Shown one piece after another: positions 15,290 through 24,068 of a stretch of 64,000 nt of DNA. Numbering within the stretch: position 1 is the stretch's first letter; each line of letters begins with the position of its first letter. The position numbers and the translations under genes are program-made. This DNA comes from Eisenbergiella tayi (lineage in GTDB: Bacteria > Bacillota > Clostridia > Lachnospirales > Lachnospiraceae), in the NCBI RefSeq assembly GCF_001881565.1, contig NZ_MPDJ01000001.1, positions 1,441,234-1,505,233 of the forward strand, given 5' to 3'. Below the pieces are notes generated by a model. It saw only the letters and a program-made list of their open reading frames with translations, did no database searches and was not told where the DNA came from.

Positions 15290-17941
15290 CTATATGAAAT
15301 CCCCTTCATGCAGAATAATCATATCGTCATCATCATAACGCTTTGCAAGGAGGACATCCATAAAATGCTTGGGCGTTTTACGATTGGCATGGTCAATGGC
15401 TTCATCCACAATATCCCTGACATCATTGACCGTAACGATATGATCGCTGGTCTGCATATCTTCAATGCGGGTATGAAGGGCAAGCCTGCCCAGTTCATCG
15501 ATGGCATATTCCTGCATCTTCGCGTACTGACAGCCATAGGCTACAAGCGTACCGTTATCCAACGCCTCGATGTCAAACCTGGCATTAAAGAAGGACTCCA
15601 TTTCCGGATTGGCGGAAATCAGTTTCTTTATATTTCTCTTTGTATCGATGAGTATCACCAGGATGCCTGTCTGCTCCTGATTCAGGGCATCCATAAGCCT
15701 TCCCGCCCCCTCATCGTCTATCTCTCCTGCATTATCAATGACAAGTGCGCCGCCCGCCAGTTTAACAACCAGCTCGCCGGCGTCTTTTTTATTGAATGCA
15801 TCGCCTTCAATTTTGGCAAGCTTTCCGGAAAAATTATGATCCTTGGAGCGTACATCCTTAACGATGTTTTTGGCTAAGTTCAGAGTGTCCGAACCCGGAT
15901 CCCCCGTGATGATCAGATTGCCTGTATACGCGGCAAGGCTCAGCTGGTCAAGCGCACGGACCAGCTTCTTCATAGCACCCCTGGTGGGTACAAAAGAAGC
16001 GAACAGCTGCTTTTCTTCCCTGCTCATGGAACGGATTTCCTTTTCCAGGCGTTCCTCCTCCAGGCGGGCATTCATTTCCTGTGTGTTTTCCGGGTCTTCT
16101 TCCGGTTCCGGCCCGGCGTCTTCATCCATCTCCGGTTCCGGTTCATATGCGGCATCCTCCGGCTCTTCTATGTAAGCAGGCTGTCTGTCTTCCGGTTCCT
16201 CTTCAGGTATCGGATCCGCCGTCCGGCTCACGGCAGGAACCGGTTCAGGCACGGAAGGCTCCTCATATACCGGCTCTGCTTCCGGAACTGCCGGTACGGG
16301 CTGAGAAACTGAGGGCGCCGGTACAGGCTGCGCTGCTTCCTCCGCTGTCCTTCCGGCAGTTCCTGATAATTCCTTCATTCCCGCCTCAGGAACAGCTCCG
16401 GCCGCCGCGGAAACCACGGCAGCGGCCGTCACTGCTGCAGCTGCTTCCGCCGCAGCCGCTCCCTCGGTCCGTTTCATGGCATTTTCCACTTCTTCAGCCG
16501 CCCAGATTTTGGTATGAGCGGAAATCACGTTATTTTCAGGAGGACGCCTGCGTTCCACAGGAATCCTTTCTTCCTTTTGAAGACGCTCCAGAACGCCTTT
16601 TCTGGCAGTTTTATCAAAATCGCGGAAAAGAGAATCCGTCTGTTCCATGACTCGCTGCTGCAGCTGCCTGCGGCGCTTCTCCTCATTTTCCAGCTTCATC
16701 TTTTCCCATTCTTTCATGATATCTTCAATGTTCATCTGGCCGGTGATCTGTCTCTCCACCTGGTACCCGTCCGGCACCACCAGGCCTATCTGCCCGTCAT
16801 ATTCCTGGGAAAGATAATTGCTGAGATCCGGATTCAGATTTTCTGAGCTTTCCTGTACGGGCTCCTGTACCGCTGCGGCAGGCTCCTCCTGTACAGCGTA
16901 GTAATCCGGCTGGGGCGCGGCGGCAGCTTCAGGCTGCATCTGCGCTTCCGGATACTCCGGCCCTGCTGCGGCCGGCAAATCTTCATAAATATAGGTTTCC
17001 TCCCCATACTGGGCCGGATCATATTCCTGGGGAATCATTTCTCCGGTATCCTCAGCCTCTATATCATAGGACTGGTCGGCATAGGAATTCTCCTGCCCGG
17101 CCATCTGATCCCGATACTCCTTAAGAGATACCGGATCCCCGGCAGGCTGACGGCCGTTAAGCATCAGTTCCTCCATGCTTTTAGCCAGTTCCTTCTGCAG
17201 ATTTATGGTATTATACTTCCCGACATCCATAGGCTTTACATGGATATCATCCTCTTCAGCCTTTTTCCGTCCTTCCGAATTCTTGTCCTGTTTATCTTCA
17301 GGCTCCGGCACCCGAAGGCCCTGCTTGCGCATCATATATGCTTCATATTTCTGCTGCTGCGCAGGAGATAAAGGCTGATGCAGCATTTTCAGCTCCATGG
17401 CCTTCATGACATATTTGCCTTCCCCAAACCAGAGGATCAGCTCGTCGCATTCCTCCACACATTTGGTGGCAAGTCCCACACGATGGTATAAATAGGCCAG
17501 TTCATACGCCCATTTTTCCCTGTAATCCCTTTTTTTCAGTTCCTCCAGCACAGCTATCCGTTCCTCAAGCCCCACATCCTGGGCCTCATACAGCTTGTAC
17601 TGAAGGACATATCTGCCGCTGTCATTGGGAGCTATCTGCGTGAAATCCTTATAATATTCCACTGCCTGTACGACTTCCCCCATCTTGATTGACAGGTCAC
17701 ACAGGGAATAAATGATCATTCTCCCTGCCGGATGGCGCTCATTCGCCATTTCCAGCAGCAGCTTGGCATCCTCAAATCTTCTGTTCACCTTATACAAATC
17801 ACTGACGGTACAAAGCATCATCACGCTTTTTACCCTTGTCCAGTCAATTGTATCCGCTACCTTTGCCGCATCCACATATTTCTTCTGGGAAATCAGTGTT
17901 TTGATTTCCTCTGCCCGTATTTTGTACTCATATTTATCCAA
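15290..17941 (-). CDS. Large TPR protein with degenerate AAA-like domain
   Basis: An 883-residue protein of unknown function. Residues 1-210 are TPR-like helical repeats, about 300-640 are Pro/Ala/Glu-rich and probably disordered, and 642-883 look like an AAA module similar to the CbxX/CfxQ group. The nucleotide site is degenerate: the Walker A position reads GDPGSDT (680-686) with no Lys, and the Walker B position reads ALVIDNAGE (732-740) with Asn for Glu. The start is set at TTG 17941 behind AGAGGTGG; an ATG at 17974 is possible, but the most upstream start (17995) lies above the expected transcription start. It is upstream of glgB. Confidence 0.85.
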   Translation of the reverse strand: MDKYEYKIRAEEIKTLISQKKYVDAAKVADTIDWTRVKSVMMLCTVSDLYKVNRRFEDAKLLLEMANERHPAGRMIIYSLCDLSIKMGEVVQAVEYYKDFTQIAPNDSGRYVLQYKLYEAQDVGLEERIAVLEELKKRDYREKWAYELAYLYHRVGLATKCVEECDELILWFGEGKYVMKAMELKMLHQPLSPAQQQKYEAYMMRKQGLRVPEPEDKQDKNSEGRKKAEEDDIHVKPMDVGKYNTINLQKELAKSMEELMLNGRQPAGDPVSLKEYRDQMAGQENSYADQSYDIEAEDTGEMIPQEYDPAQYGEETYIYEDLPAAAGPEYPEAQMQPEAAAAPQPDYYAVQEEPAAAVQEPVQESSENLNPDLSNYLSQEYDGQIGLVVPDGYQVERQITGQMNIEDIMKEWEKMKLENEEKRRRQLQQRVMEQTDSLFRDFDKTARKGVLERLQKEERIPVERRRPPENNVISAHTKIWAAEEVENAMKRTEGAAAAEAAAAVTAAAVVSAAAGAVPEAGMKELSGTAGRTAEEAAQPVPAPSVSQPVPAVPEAEPVYEEPSVPEPVPAVSRTADPIPEEEPEDRQPAYIEEPEDAAYEPEPEMDEDAGPEPEEDPENTQEMNARLEEERLEKEIRSMSREEKQLFASFVPTRGAMKKLVRALDQLSLAAYTGNLIITGDPGSDTLNLAKNIVKDVRSKDHNFSGKLAKIEGDAFNKKDAGELVVKLAGGALVIDNAGEIDDEGAGRLMDALNQEQTGILVILIDTKRNIKKLISANPEMESFFNARFDIEALDNGTLVAYGCQYAKMQEYAIDELGRLALHTRIEDMQTSDHIVTVNDVRDIVDEAIDHANRKTPKHFMDVLLAKRYDDDDMIILHEGDFI

Positions 17942-17998
17942 GGTGCCACCTCTACCGTAATCCTGATTAGGCATAATTACCCACTTTTTTATCATATA

Positions 17999-18027
17999 AG
18001 TTTACCATAGGTGTATTGTCTTGTCAA
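17999..18027 (-). promoter_or_regulatory. Sigma-A promoter for TPR/AAA gene and glgB
   Basis: Minus-strand TTGACA (18022-18027), 17-nt spacer, TAAACT (17999-18004). Transcription would start near 17992. Confidence 0.75.
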
Positions 18028-18112
18028 AGCCAATTGCCCGTAAATATGAGCTTATTTTATTGTGTTTATTCTTAAAAGCGTATATGTTTATACCATTTAT
18101 TACCAACAAATA

Positions 18113-19369
18113 TCAATCGAACAAAACCTTCCAATCTTTGTCAGCGGCTGCTTCAAAACACATGGCTATCTGTTCCTTTGTGGTTTTATCTTCCGACAGA
18201 ACAGGGAGTTCTTCCAGGGTAAACCATTCCCTCCCCAGCGTTTCTATATTTTTTTCAAATTCTCCTTCCACCGGTTCACATAAAATAAATACCTTGCAGA
18301 TATTATATGCATAAGGAGGCTTATTATGCCTGTTTCGATCCTGAACTGCCACCAGCCGCACCGGAGCAACAAGCATTCCGGCCTCTTCCCCCGCCTCCTT
18401 CACGGTATTCTCCTTTATTGTCTGATCCATGTCCACCCAGCCTCCCGGCATGGCCCACGTGCCATCCATTTCCTGAACCAGCAGGATTTTTCCGTCCCGG
18501 ATAATCGCCGCCCGGCTGTCCAGCTTGGGGGTCTGGTAACCCATTTCCCCGGCAAACAGTCCATCAATCTGTTCAAAGTCCATAGGTGTATTGCAGCTCA
18601 CTATTTCCGCAGCAATTTCCTGTATTCTGCGGAAACGCTCCCGGTCAAAACGATCCCGGGAATAAGTAAGGCCCGCCTGGGCTATAAACTGCAGTTCCAT
18701 CGCCCATTTCAGCCATTTATGCTCCTTCAGGGGATCTGGCTCCAGCATAAAGGAAGAAAATACATCCTCAGGACAGGACAGGTAATAGTCCGCCCTGATA
18801 TGGGCAGGCGAGGCACAGCCCCAGAGAGCCAGCGCACCGTCCACTCCCGCGTCCGCCGCGCAGTCCATATCATAAACGGTGTCGCCGATAAAAACCGCAT
18901 CCTCCGCACGGGCATTTTCCCTGCGCAGATATTCCTTCACGGGCTCGCCATAAGGCTTGTGAATAAGGGTATCATCCGCACAGATAACCGTATCAAAATA
19001 GCCCTCCAGGCCAAAGGGAAGAAAGTCCCGTCTGTATTCTTCCGCATTTCTGGAGGTTACTATCCCCAGTCTGGCACCGTTTTCTTTGAGCTTTTCCAGA
19101 AGCTGCCTGATTCCGGGAAAAACCTTGATAAATTTACGGTAATCAGGGGTAAGATCCCCCCAGAAATCCACGATTTCCGGTATTTCTTCCTCTGGAAAGC
19201 CATACTGCCTTAAGGCTGCTTCGCTGGGAATCCCCAGGGCATATTTCAAATCCCTGATATCTGTTTTCTTCCCTGTTTTCCGGTAAAGGGTTTCCTGGAA
19301 AGACAGGAGAACCGCTTCCTCCGAATCCAGCAGAGTTCCGTCCACATCGAATATGATATGTTTTTTCAT
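18113..19369 (-). CDS. HAD phosphatase - NUDIX hydrolase fusion protein
   Basis: A 418-residue fusion. Residues 1-205 are a HAD hydrolase of the phosphoglycolate phosphatase type (FDVDGTL at 7-13, TSRN at about 105, GDTVYDMD in motif IV). Residues 217-275 match the small NUDIX N-terminal domain and about 285-405 a NUDIX domain. The NUDIX box (GGWVDMDQ...KEAGEEAG) has Gln for the first Glu and Lys for Arg, so metal binding may be altered, but the core EE pair is present. It would hydrolyse a nucleoside-diphosphate compound and then a phosphate. It follows the ROK repressor by 19 bp. Confidence 0.9.
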   Translation of the reverse strand: MKKHIIFDVDGTLLDSEEAVLLSFQETLYRKTGKKTDIRDLKYALGIPSEAALRQYGFPEEEIPEIVDFWGDLTPDYRKFIKVFPGIRQLLEKLKENGARLGIVTSRNAEEYRRDFLPFGLEGYFDTVICADDTLIHKPYGEPVKEYLRRENARAEDAVFIGDTVYDMDCAADAGVDGALALWGCASPAHIRADYYLSCPEDVFSSFMLEPDPLKEHKWLKWAMELQFIAQAGLTYSRDRFDRERFRRIQEIAAEIVSCNTPMDFEQIDGLFAGEMGYQTPKLDSRAAIIRDGKILLVQEMDGTWAMPGGWVDMDQTIKENTVKEAGEEAGMLVAPVRLVAVQDRNRHNKPPYAYNICKVFILCEPVEGEFEKNIETLGREWFTLEELPVLSEDKTTKEQIAMCFEAAADKDWKVLFD

Positions 19370-19388
19370 AAATTATTACCCTTTCTTA

Positions 19389-20357
19389 TTATAAGGAACC
19401 GGCGATTACCATAAGTCCCTTTTCATAATCCTTTTCATAATCATCGGATATCACCAGCAAAGGCATGGAGTGCTCAGGGATGATTTTTTCGCATTCCTGG
19501 TAAAGCTCTTCCAAAACGCCCTCCAGGAAAGGATTGCGGTACAGGATGATACGCTGGGGATTCAATATGGAGGCGTATATCTGGATGATTTTACGGTAAG
19601 CGTCCAGCATGCGGGAAGGGGCAAAGTCTTTGTCCTGGGGACGGAGTTTTCCCGGCATATCCGGAAGAAAGCTCAGCTCCCCTGCGAAATCACTCGCTCC
19701 CTGCCATACGTTTCCATTAATGACTATGCCGGCGCCCATGCCGTTCTTGCCGAGGTAAACGCAGACACAGCAGTTGTCCTTCTGCCCGTCCGAGCTCCAG
19801 CGTCCGGCAGCTACCGCATTCATATCATTGATTACCCGTACCGGAAGGCCGAACCGGTTGGAAAAATACGCCTGAAGATCGATTCCCACCAGCTGGCATT
19901 CCCCTCCCGACAGAAGAATTTTCCCGCCGGAAACCATGCCTGCCGCGCCGATAACTATCCCTTTCATGCTGGGATACAGCTGCCGGATGCTCTCCACCTT
20001 TTTTTCCAGAACCGTCAGCACCTCCCCGTCTCCTTCCGTGCTTCCTGAAGTCAGGCTGTTTCCCTCCAGATCCTTCAGCTTCCAGTGCACACTGTCATTT
20101 TCCACAGCCAGAAGAAGATACAGCGCATACATAGGATTGAGTCGGTAGAGCGCCGCACATCTTCCGCCGCTGGAACCTTCCGTCCCCGCCACCTCCACTT
20201 CTCCTGATTCACATAACAAATCTACGGTTTTGCTCACCGTTGGAAAACTCAGTCCGGTTTTACGGGCAAGGCTGCTCTTGCTCACCGGGCCGAGCCCTTT
20301 CATACAGCTTCTTACAATTTCCTGGTTCATATCCCTGACAGTAATCGTACTTGCCAT
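19389..20357 (-). CDS. ROK-family transcriptional repressor
   Basis: A 322-residue regulator with an N-terminal winged helix-turn-helix (SKSSLARKTGLSFPTVSKTVDLL, about 26-48) and a ROK sugar-kinase-like domain. The usual cysteine zinc motif of ROK proteins is missing (the region reads SFLPDMPGKL), which is seen in some repressors. Its effector is probably a sugar or sugar phosphate. A strong promoter and a perfect 19-bp palindrome lie directly upstream, indicating self-regulation. The HAD-NUDIX gene follows in the operon. Confidence 0.9.
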   Translation of the reverse strand: MASTITVRDMNQEIVRSCMKGLGPVSKSSLARKTGLSFPTVSKTVDLLCESGEVEVAGTEGSSGGRCAALYRLNPMYALYLLLAVENDSVHWKLKDLEGNSLTSGSTEGDGEVLTVLEKKVESIRQLYPSMKGIVIGAAGMVSGGKILLSGGECQLVGIDLQAYFSNRFGLPVRVINDMNAVAAGRWSSDGQKDNCCVCVYLGKNGMGAGIVINGNVWQGASDFAGELSFLPDMPGKLRPQDKDFAPSRMLDAYRKIIQIYASILNPQRIILYRNPFLEGVLEELYQECEKIIPEHSMPLLVISDDYEKDYEKGLMVIAGSL

Positions 20358-20384
20358 AAGTCGCCCTCCCTTTTAAGAGTTTTT

Positions 20385-20403
20385 AATACTTTTTAAAAGT
20401 ATT
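20385..20403 (-). promoter_or_regulatory. Operator of the ROK repressor
   Basis: A perfect palindrome AATACTTTT-T-AAAAGTATT just downstream of the -10 box of the ROK promoter. AT-rich palindromes of this size are typical ROK/XylR operators. Confidence 0.7.
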
Positions 20404-20406
20404 TTA

Positions 20407-20435
20407 ATTATAGATCAAAAAAAGGATCTGTGCAA
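20407..20435 (-). promoter_or_regulatory. Sigma-A promoter of the ROK operon
   Basis: Minus-strand TTGCAC (20430-20435), 17-nt spacer, TATAAT (20407-20412). Confidence 0.75.
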
Positions 20436-20512
20436 CCGGAAAGATTATGCAGGCTCACCCTGTTCCTGCGTTTTCTATCCGGCTGCCAGATAAATTGTTC
20501 TGTTTTATCTCA

Positions 20513-21298
20513 CTATTTATGCAGTCCCATCTCCCGCAGAATCCCCATGACCTCCCGCGGATTGTCGCAGGTAATTAAAGTAACGCCGCAGCTGCGGGCC
20601 AGCTCTGCCATCTCCCTGTTTTTGAACCGGGTTCCGGCCCAGGTATCTATACCCTTCGCTTTCAATCGATTGAAATTTTCCCTGGTGAAATCCTCGCAGA
20701 CACAGGCGCAATATAAAATATCATAGGGATCCCTGTCTTTCCATGCACCCAGAAGTGATTTGGGATAATACCCATGCAGCTTATAACGGCCTTCATATTT
20801 ATCATGAATATACTGCAGCAGCACGGCGCTGAAGGCATTCAGTACACATTTATCCCCTAAACCGTATTCTTCAATCAGGCTTATCACCCGATCTGCGGTT
20901 TCGTATGCCCGGCTCTCATTCCCTTCTGTCGGATATTCCTTCAATTCAAAATCATACGTCATATCCGGGTACTTCCTTGTAAGTTCAAGGAATTCCTCAA
21001 ACAGAGGAACCCTTTCCCCCTGATATTCACCGCTGAATTTACTTCCGGCATCCAGAGAACGGATTTCCTTAAGAGTCATTTCCCGGATTGGCCCGGAGCC
21101 GTCCGTTGTCTGATCCACGATGAGATTATGCATGATAACCAGCTCGCCGTCCTTCGACATCTGTATATCCAGTTCAATCATGTCCAGGCCTGCCTCCATG
21201 GCATTCCGAAAAGAAGCCATCGTGTTTTCCGGACACTCCGCGGGATTCCCCCTGTGTCCCGCCACCCAGATATTTGTTTCCGACTGATTCCATATCAT
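20513..21298 (-). CDS. Glycerophosphodiester phosphodiesterase family protein
   Basis: A 261-residue cytoplasmic GDPD/UgpQ-type enzyme. The catalytic GHRGNPAECPENT motif (about 14-26), ELDIQMSKDGELVIMHN metal/catalytic block and the C-terminal TCDNPREVM are present. It hydrolyses glycerophosphodiesters to glycerol 3-phosphate and an alcohol in known members. The ATG has GGGAGGACAGTATT upstream. It lies 17 bp after a HAD phosphatase gene and divergent from an importer operon of the Ugp-like class, so it probably acts on the imported compound. Confidence 0.93.
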   Translation of the reverse strand: MIWNQSETNIWVAGHRGNPAECPENTMASFRNAMEAGLDMIELDIQMSKDGELVIMHNLIVDQTTDGSGPIREMTLKEIRSLDAGSKFSGEYQGERVPLFEEFLELTRKYPDMTYDFELKEYPTEGNESRAYETADRVISLIEEYGLGDKCVLNAFSAVLLQYIHDKYEGRYKLHGYYPKSLLGAWKDRDPYDILYCACVCEDFTRENFNRLKAKGIDTWAGTRFKNREMAELARSCGVTLITCDNPREVMGILREMGLHK

Positions 21299-21315
21299 AA
21301 TACTGTCCTCCCATT

Positions 21316-22044
21316 TTATAAAAACTGTTTTAAGTATTCCGGAATGGTGCGGTAATCATCGATGCACTGAAAAGGGACATCCGATAAAAATACATCCTCA
21401 TCATTGCCTCCAATCCCGTAATCATCCCCGAAATACCATATTTCTTCATGAGAAAGCCCCCTCTCCCTGCAGAACAAATCCAGCGCATACAGCTTGGCAT
21501 AAGGGTGGGGAACGATGTCAAAGGATGAGGAGCCTCCCACATACACCTTATATTCAGGGAACTTGTCCACCACCCGGTCATAAACCGCTCTTCTCTTGCT
21601 GCGGTCCGGATCATAGGAAAGCTTGTCCTGGATAGGCGCTGCCGTCCCCAATATGGGGAAAGTGAGCATGCCGCTTTCATGAATCTCTATCGTATCTCCC
21701 ATATAAGAGGTATATCCCAGCTCCCTGCGGAGTTCATCCGCCCTTCTGACAGCAAGCGCCTTGTCCACCTCCGCCCGGTTATCTCTCTCCAACACAATCC
21801 GGGGATGGGAAGCCTCCTCTTTTACAACCGCATACTGCATCCCGTAATTGCCGATGATTTCAATAGGAAAACGCCTCATTTGTTTAAATATACGGACACA
21901 GGAACCGGCTCCCACCATCAGCAGCGTATATTTTTCTCCCAGCCGGCAAAGGAGTTCTCTGTATTCCGGTGACAGGGGAGACTTATGCTGTGTCAGGGTT
22001 CCGTCCAGGTCAAAGGCAAGCACCTTTGTTGCATATGGACTCAT
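21316..22044 (-). CDS. HAD-superfamily phosphatase, IIB / phosphomannomutase-like
   Basis: A 242-residue HAD-IIB enzyme. The start is ATG 22044 behind AAAGGAGAAAGAAG; the 32-residue Lys-rich extension upstream is not credible. Motif I is FDLDGTL near the N-terminus and the late acidic motif is FGDDYGIGGNDEDV. The general shape resembles eukaryotic-type phosphomannomutase/sugar-phosphatases. Its gene leads the minus-strand pair with the GDPD gene and has its own strong promoter divergent from the DeoR operon. It may dephosphorylate a sugar or polyol phosphate; the exact substrate is unknown. Confidence 0.88.
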   Translation of the reverse strand: MSPYATKVLAFDLDGTLTQHKSPLSPEYRELLCRLGEKYTLLMVGAGSCVRIFKQMRRFPIEIIGNYGMQYAVVKEEASHPRIVLERDNRAEVDKALAVRRADELRRELGYTSYMGDTIEIHESGMLTFPILGTAAPIQDKLSYDPDRSKRRAVYDRVVDKFPEYKVYVGGSSSFDIVPHPYAKLYALDLFCRERGLSHEEIWYFGDDYGIGGNDEDVFLSDVPFQCIDDYRTIPEYLKQFL

Positions 22045-22152
22045 CTTCTTTCTCCTTTTCAAAAGCAATTTAAAACGAAACCTTTTATAAGGTTTAATTT
22101 CATTTCGAAACTTTATGTTTTCTTTTTTCTTTATATTCAAAACAATAAATGT

Positions 22153-22181
22153 AGTATATAAGGTCTTTTTTAGTAAGTCAA
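22153..22181 (-). promoter_or_regulatory. Sigma-A promoter of HAD-GDPD operon
   Basis: Minus-strand TTGACT (22176-22181), 17-nt spacer, TATACT (22153-22158). Confidence 0.75.
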
Positions 22182-22220
22182 TTGAAATTATTAACAGTTT
22201 TGGAGGTCAAATTATATGAA

Positions 22221-22254
22221 TTATTTACGAAATTAATATAATATTTGTAAATAA
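22221..22254. promoter_or_regulatory. Probable DeoR operator 1
   Basis: Inverted repeat with arms TTATTTACGAAAT and ATTTGTAAATAA (one missing base). It abuts the -35 box of the plus promoter and lies upstream of the minus promoter, so one regulator could control both directions. It shares the word tttacgaaatt with operator 2. Confidence 0.55.
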
Positions 22255-22283
22255 TTGACATCAAAACTCATTGATGCTAGAAT
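22255..22283 (+). promoter_or_regulatory. Sigma-A promoter of DeoR-importer operon
   Basis: TTGACA (22255-22260), 17-nt spacer, TAGAAT (22278-22283). Confidence 0.75.
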
Positions 22284-22295
22284 CAAAACAAATAT

Positions 22296-22310
22296 TTACG
22301 AAATTCGTAA
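22296..22310 (+). promoter_or_regulatory. Probable DeoR operator 2
   Basis: A perfect palindrome TTACGAA-A-TTCGTAA located over the expected transcription start of the plus promoter; repeats the tttacgaaatt word of operator 1. Confidence 0.6.
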
Positions 22311-22351
22311 TTAAATTTCACATTAATTGTTTCGTTTTGGGAGATTTTAAA

Positions 22352-23155
22352 ATGACAACGCAGGAAAAGAAAGAATTCATCATCAAGATACTTGATACCC
22401 AGTCTTCCGTTACCGTATCCCAACTAAGCGAAGCCTTCAAAATATCCGATGTGTCCGTCAGGAAGCTTCTGGCAGCCATGGAACAGGAAGGCCTGGTGAA
22501 AAGAACATGGGGAGGCGCCATAAGCGCTTACGGATCCCTGAATGAATTTTCCCACAAGGAAAAAGAATGGAAGCATACGGCAGAAAAGCTTTCCATCGCT
22601 TATGCGGCTTACGACTGTATCAGTGACGGGGATGCGGTTTTTCTCGACTGCGGCACCACCACAACACAGCTTGCCCGGGTGATACGCAGCGGCTCCAAGC
22701 GGAAAATACTGGTGGGTACCAATGCCATCAATATCGCCATGGAGCTTTCGGAAGCGGAAGATATTTCCGTCATCGTGATCGGCGGTAACTTCCGTCACCG
22801 GATTTTATCCTGCGTGGGGGCCTATGCGGAAGAAATGATGAAGACCCTGTTTTTTGACAAAGGCTTTATCAGCGGGAACCACCTTACCCTGGAGCACGGC
22901 TTCACTACACCGGACCTGCAGGAGGCCAGGATGAAACGGCTCATGATGGCATCCTGCAAGGAACACTATATCGCGCTGGATTACAGCAAATTCGGAGACG
23001 ATTCTCTGGGGCTCATCGCTTCCGTATCTGATCTGGACGGCATTGTGACTGACTGGCGTACACCCGCCCCGTTCATTGATCAGCTGAGAGACAGAGGCGT
23101 CAAGGTGGTACAGGGAAACGAGGTGTTAAGCACCAGGGAGGGGATGTTTGTATGA
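22352..23155 (+). CDS. DeoR/GlpR-family regulator of the importer operon
   Basis: A 267-residue DeoR-type repressor: N-terminal helix-turn-helix (VTVSQLSEAFKISDVSVRKLLAAME) followed by the KRTWGGA turn and a sugar-phosphate-sensing domain with DCGTTTTQLA. The start is ATG 22352 with GGGAG 8 nt upstream, not the longer in-frame start. Members usually bind a phosphorylated sugar or polyol as inducer. The last codons overlap the first permease start (ATGA). Palindromes at 22221-22310 are its likely sites. Confidence 0.92.
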   Translation: MTTQEKKEFIIKILDTQSSVTVSQLSEAFKISDVSVRKLLAAMEQEGLVKRTWGGAISAYGSLNEFSHKEKEWKHTAEKLSIAYAAYDCISDGDAVFLDCGTTTTQLARVIRSGSKRKILVGTNAINIAMELSEAEDISVIVIGGNFRHRILSCVGAYAEEMMKTLFFDKGFISGNHLTLEHGFTTPDLQEARMKRLMMASCKEHYIALDYSKFGDDSLGLIASVSDLDGIVTDWRTPAPFIDQLRDRGVKVVQGNEVLSTREGMFV

Positions 23156-24039
23156 AGTACAAGAAATTTGCCACCAAAATAAGGCCATACATCATGACCG
23201 CTCCGGCTCTGGCCGGAATCCTTCTTTTTACCATTTATCCTATAATTAAGCTGATACAGCTCAGCCTCATGAACACCAATATGCTCAATCCTTCCGAAAG
23301 CAGATTTATAGGACTGGATAACTACAGAAAGGTACTGAGCAGGCCGGATTTTCACAAATCCTTAAACAACACCGTGGTTTACACTATAGCCGTGGTTCTG
23401 ATTATTACGGCAATCGCCCTGCTGCTTGCGGTATGGCTCAGCGAAAAAAGTTCAAAGCTGAACCGGTTGGTACAGGCCGCCGTCTTCTGTCCTCATGTGG
23501 TATCCATTGTATCCATCGCTCTGATATGGCTCTGGATGATGGAACCGAATTTCGGACTGTTTAACTTCCTGTTAAGAAAGCTGGGCCTGCCCACATCCTC
23601 CTGGCTGTCGGGCTCCTCCACCGCAATGCCTTCCGTCATACTGGTATCGGTATGGAAGGCCGTGGGATATGACACCCTGATTTTTATGGCGGCCCTTCAG
23701 AGCGTGCCCGCATCCCTCTATGAAGCCGCAAAGCTGGATCATGCCAATAAAGTGGTTATTTTTTTCAAGATCACCCTTCCCATGATTTCACCCCAGCTGT
23801 TCTTCACTTTGATAATCCGTACGATCAGCTCCTTCAAGGTTTTTGATACGGTGCGTATCCTGACCCAGGGAGGCCCCAACAATGCCACTACCACGCTGGT
23901 TTACAGCATTTATACCGAAGCTCTTCTGAATCTGCGGATCGGCTACAGTGCGGCGATCGGGGTGATTCTGCTCATCATAGTAAGCATACTGACAGTCATT
24001 TACTTCTGGGGCTTTTCCAGGAAGGTACATTACCAATAG
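23152..24039 (+). CDS. Carbohydrate ABC permease, UgpA/MalF type
   Basis: A 295-residue membrane protein with about six membrane segments and EAA loop YEAAKLDHANKVVIFFKITL. It overlaps the DeoR stop by 4 nt, so translation is coupled to the regulator. It pairs with the permease at 24069-24905. The presence of a divergently encoded GDPD enzyme makes a Ugp-like phosphodiester substrate conceivable, but the permease sequence alone does not settle that. Confidence 0.93.
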   Translation: MKYKKFATKIRPYIMTAPALAGILLFTIYPIIKLIQLSLMNTNMLNPSESRFIGLDNYRKVLSRPDFHKSLNNTVVYTIAVVLIITAIALLLAVWLSEKSSKLNRLVQAAVFCPHVVSIVSIALIWLWMMEPNFGLFNFLLRKLGLPTSSWLSGSSTAMPSVILVSVWKAVGYDTLIFMAALQSVPASLYEAAKLDHANKVVIFFKITLPMISPQLFFTLIIRTISSFKVFDTVRILTQGGPNNATTTLVYSIYTEALLNLRIGYSAAIGVILLIIVSILTVIYFWGFSRKVHYQ

Positions 24040-24068
24040 GTTACAGGGAGCAAAAAGGGAGGATTATT

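Noticed and set aside
16081..16650. 189-codon frame on plus
   Set aside because: Shadow of the Pro/Glu/Ala-rich part of the TPR/AAA-like gene.
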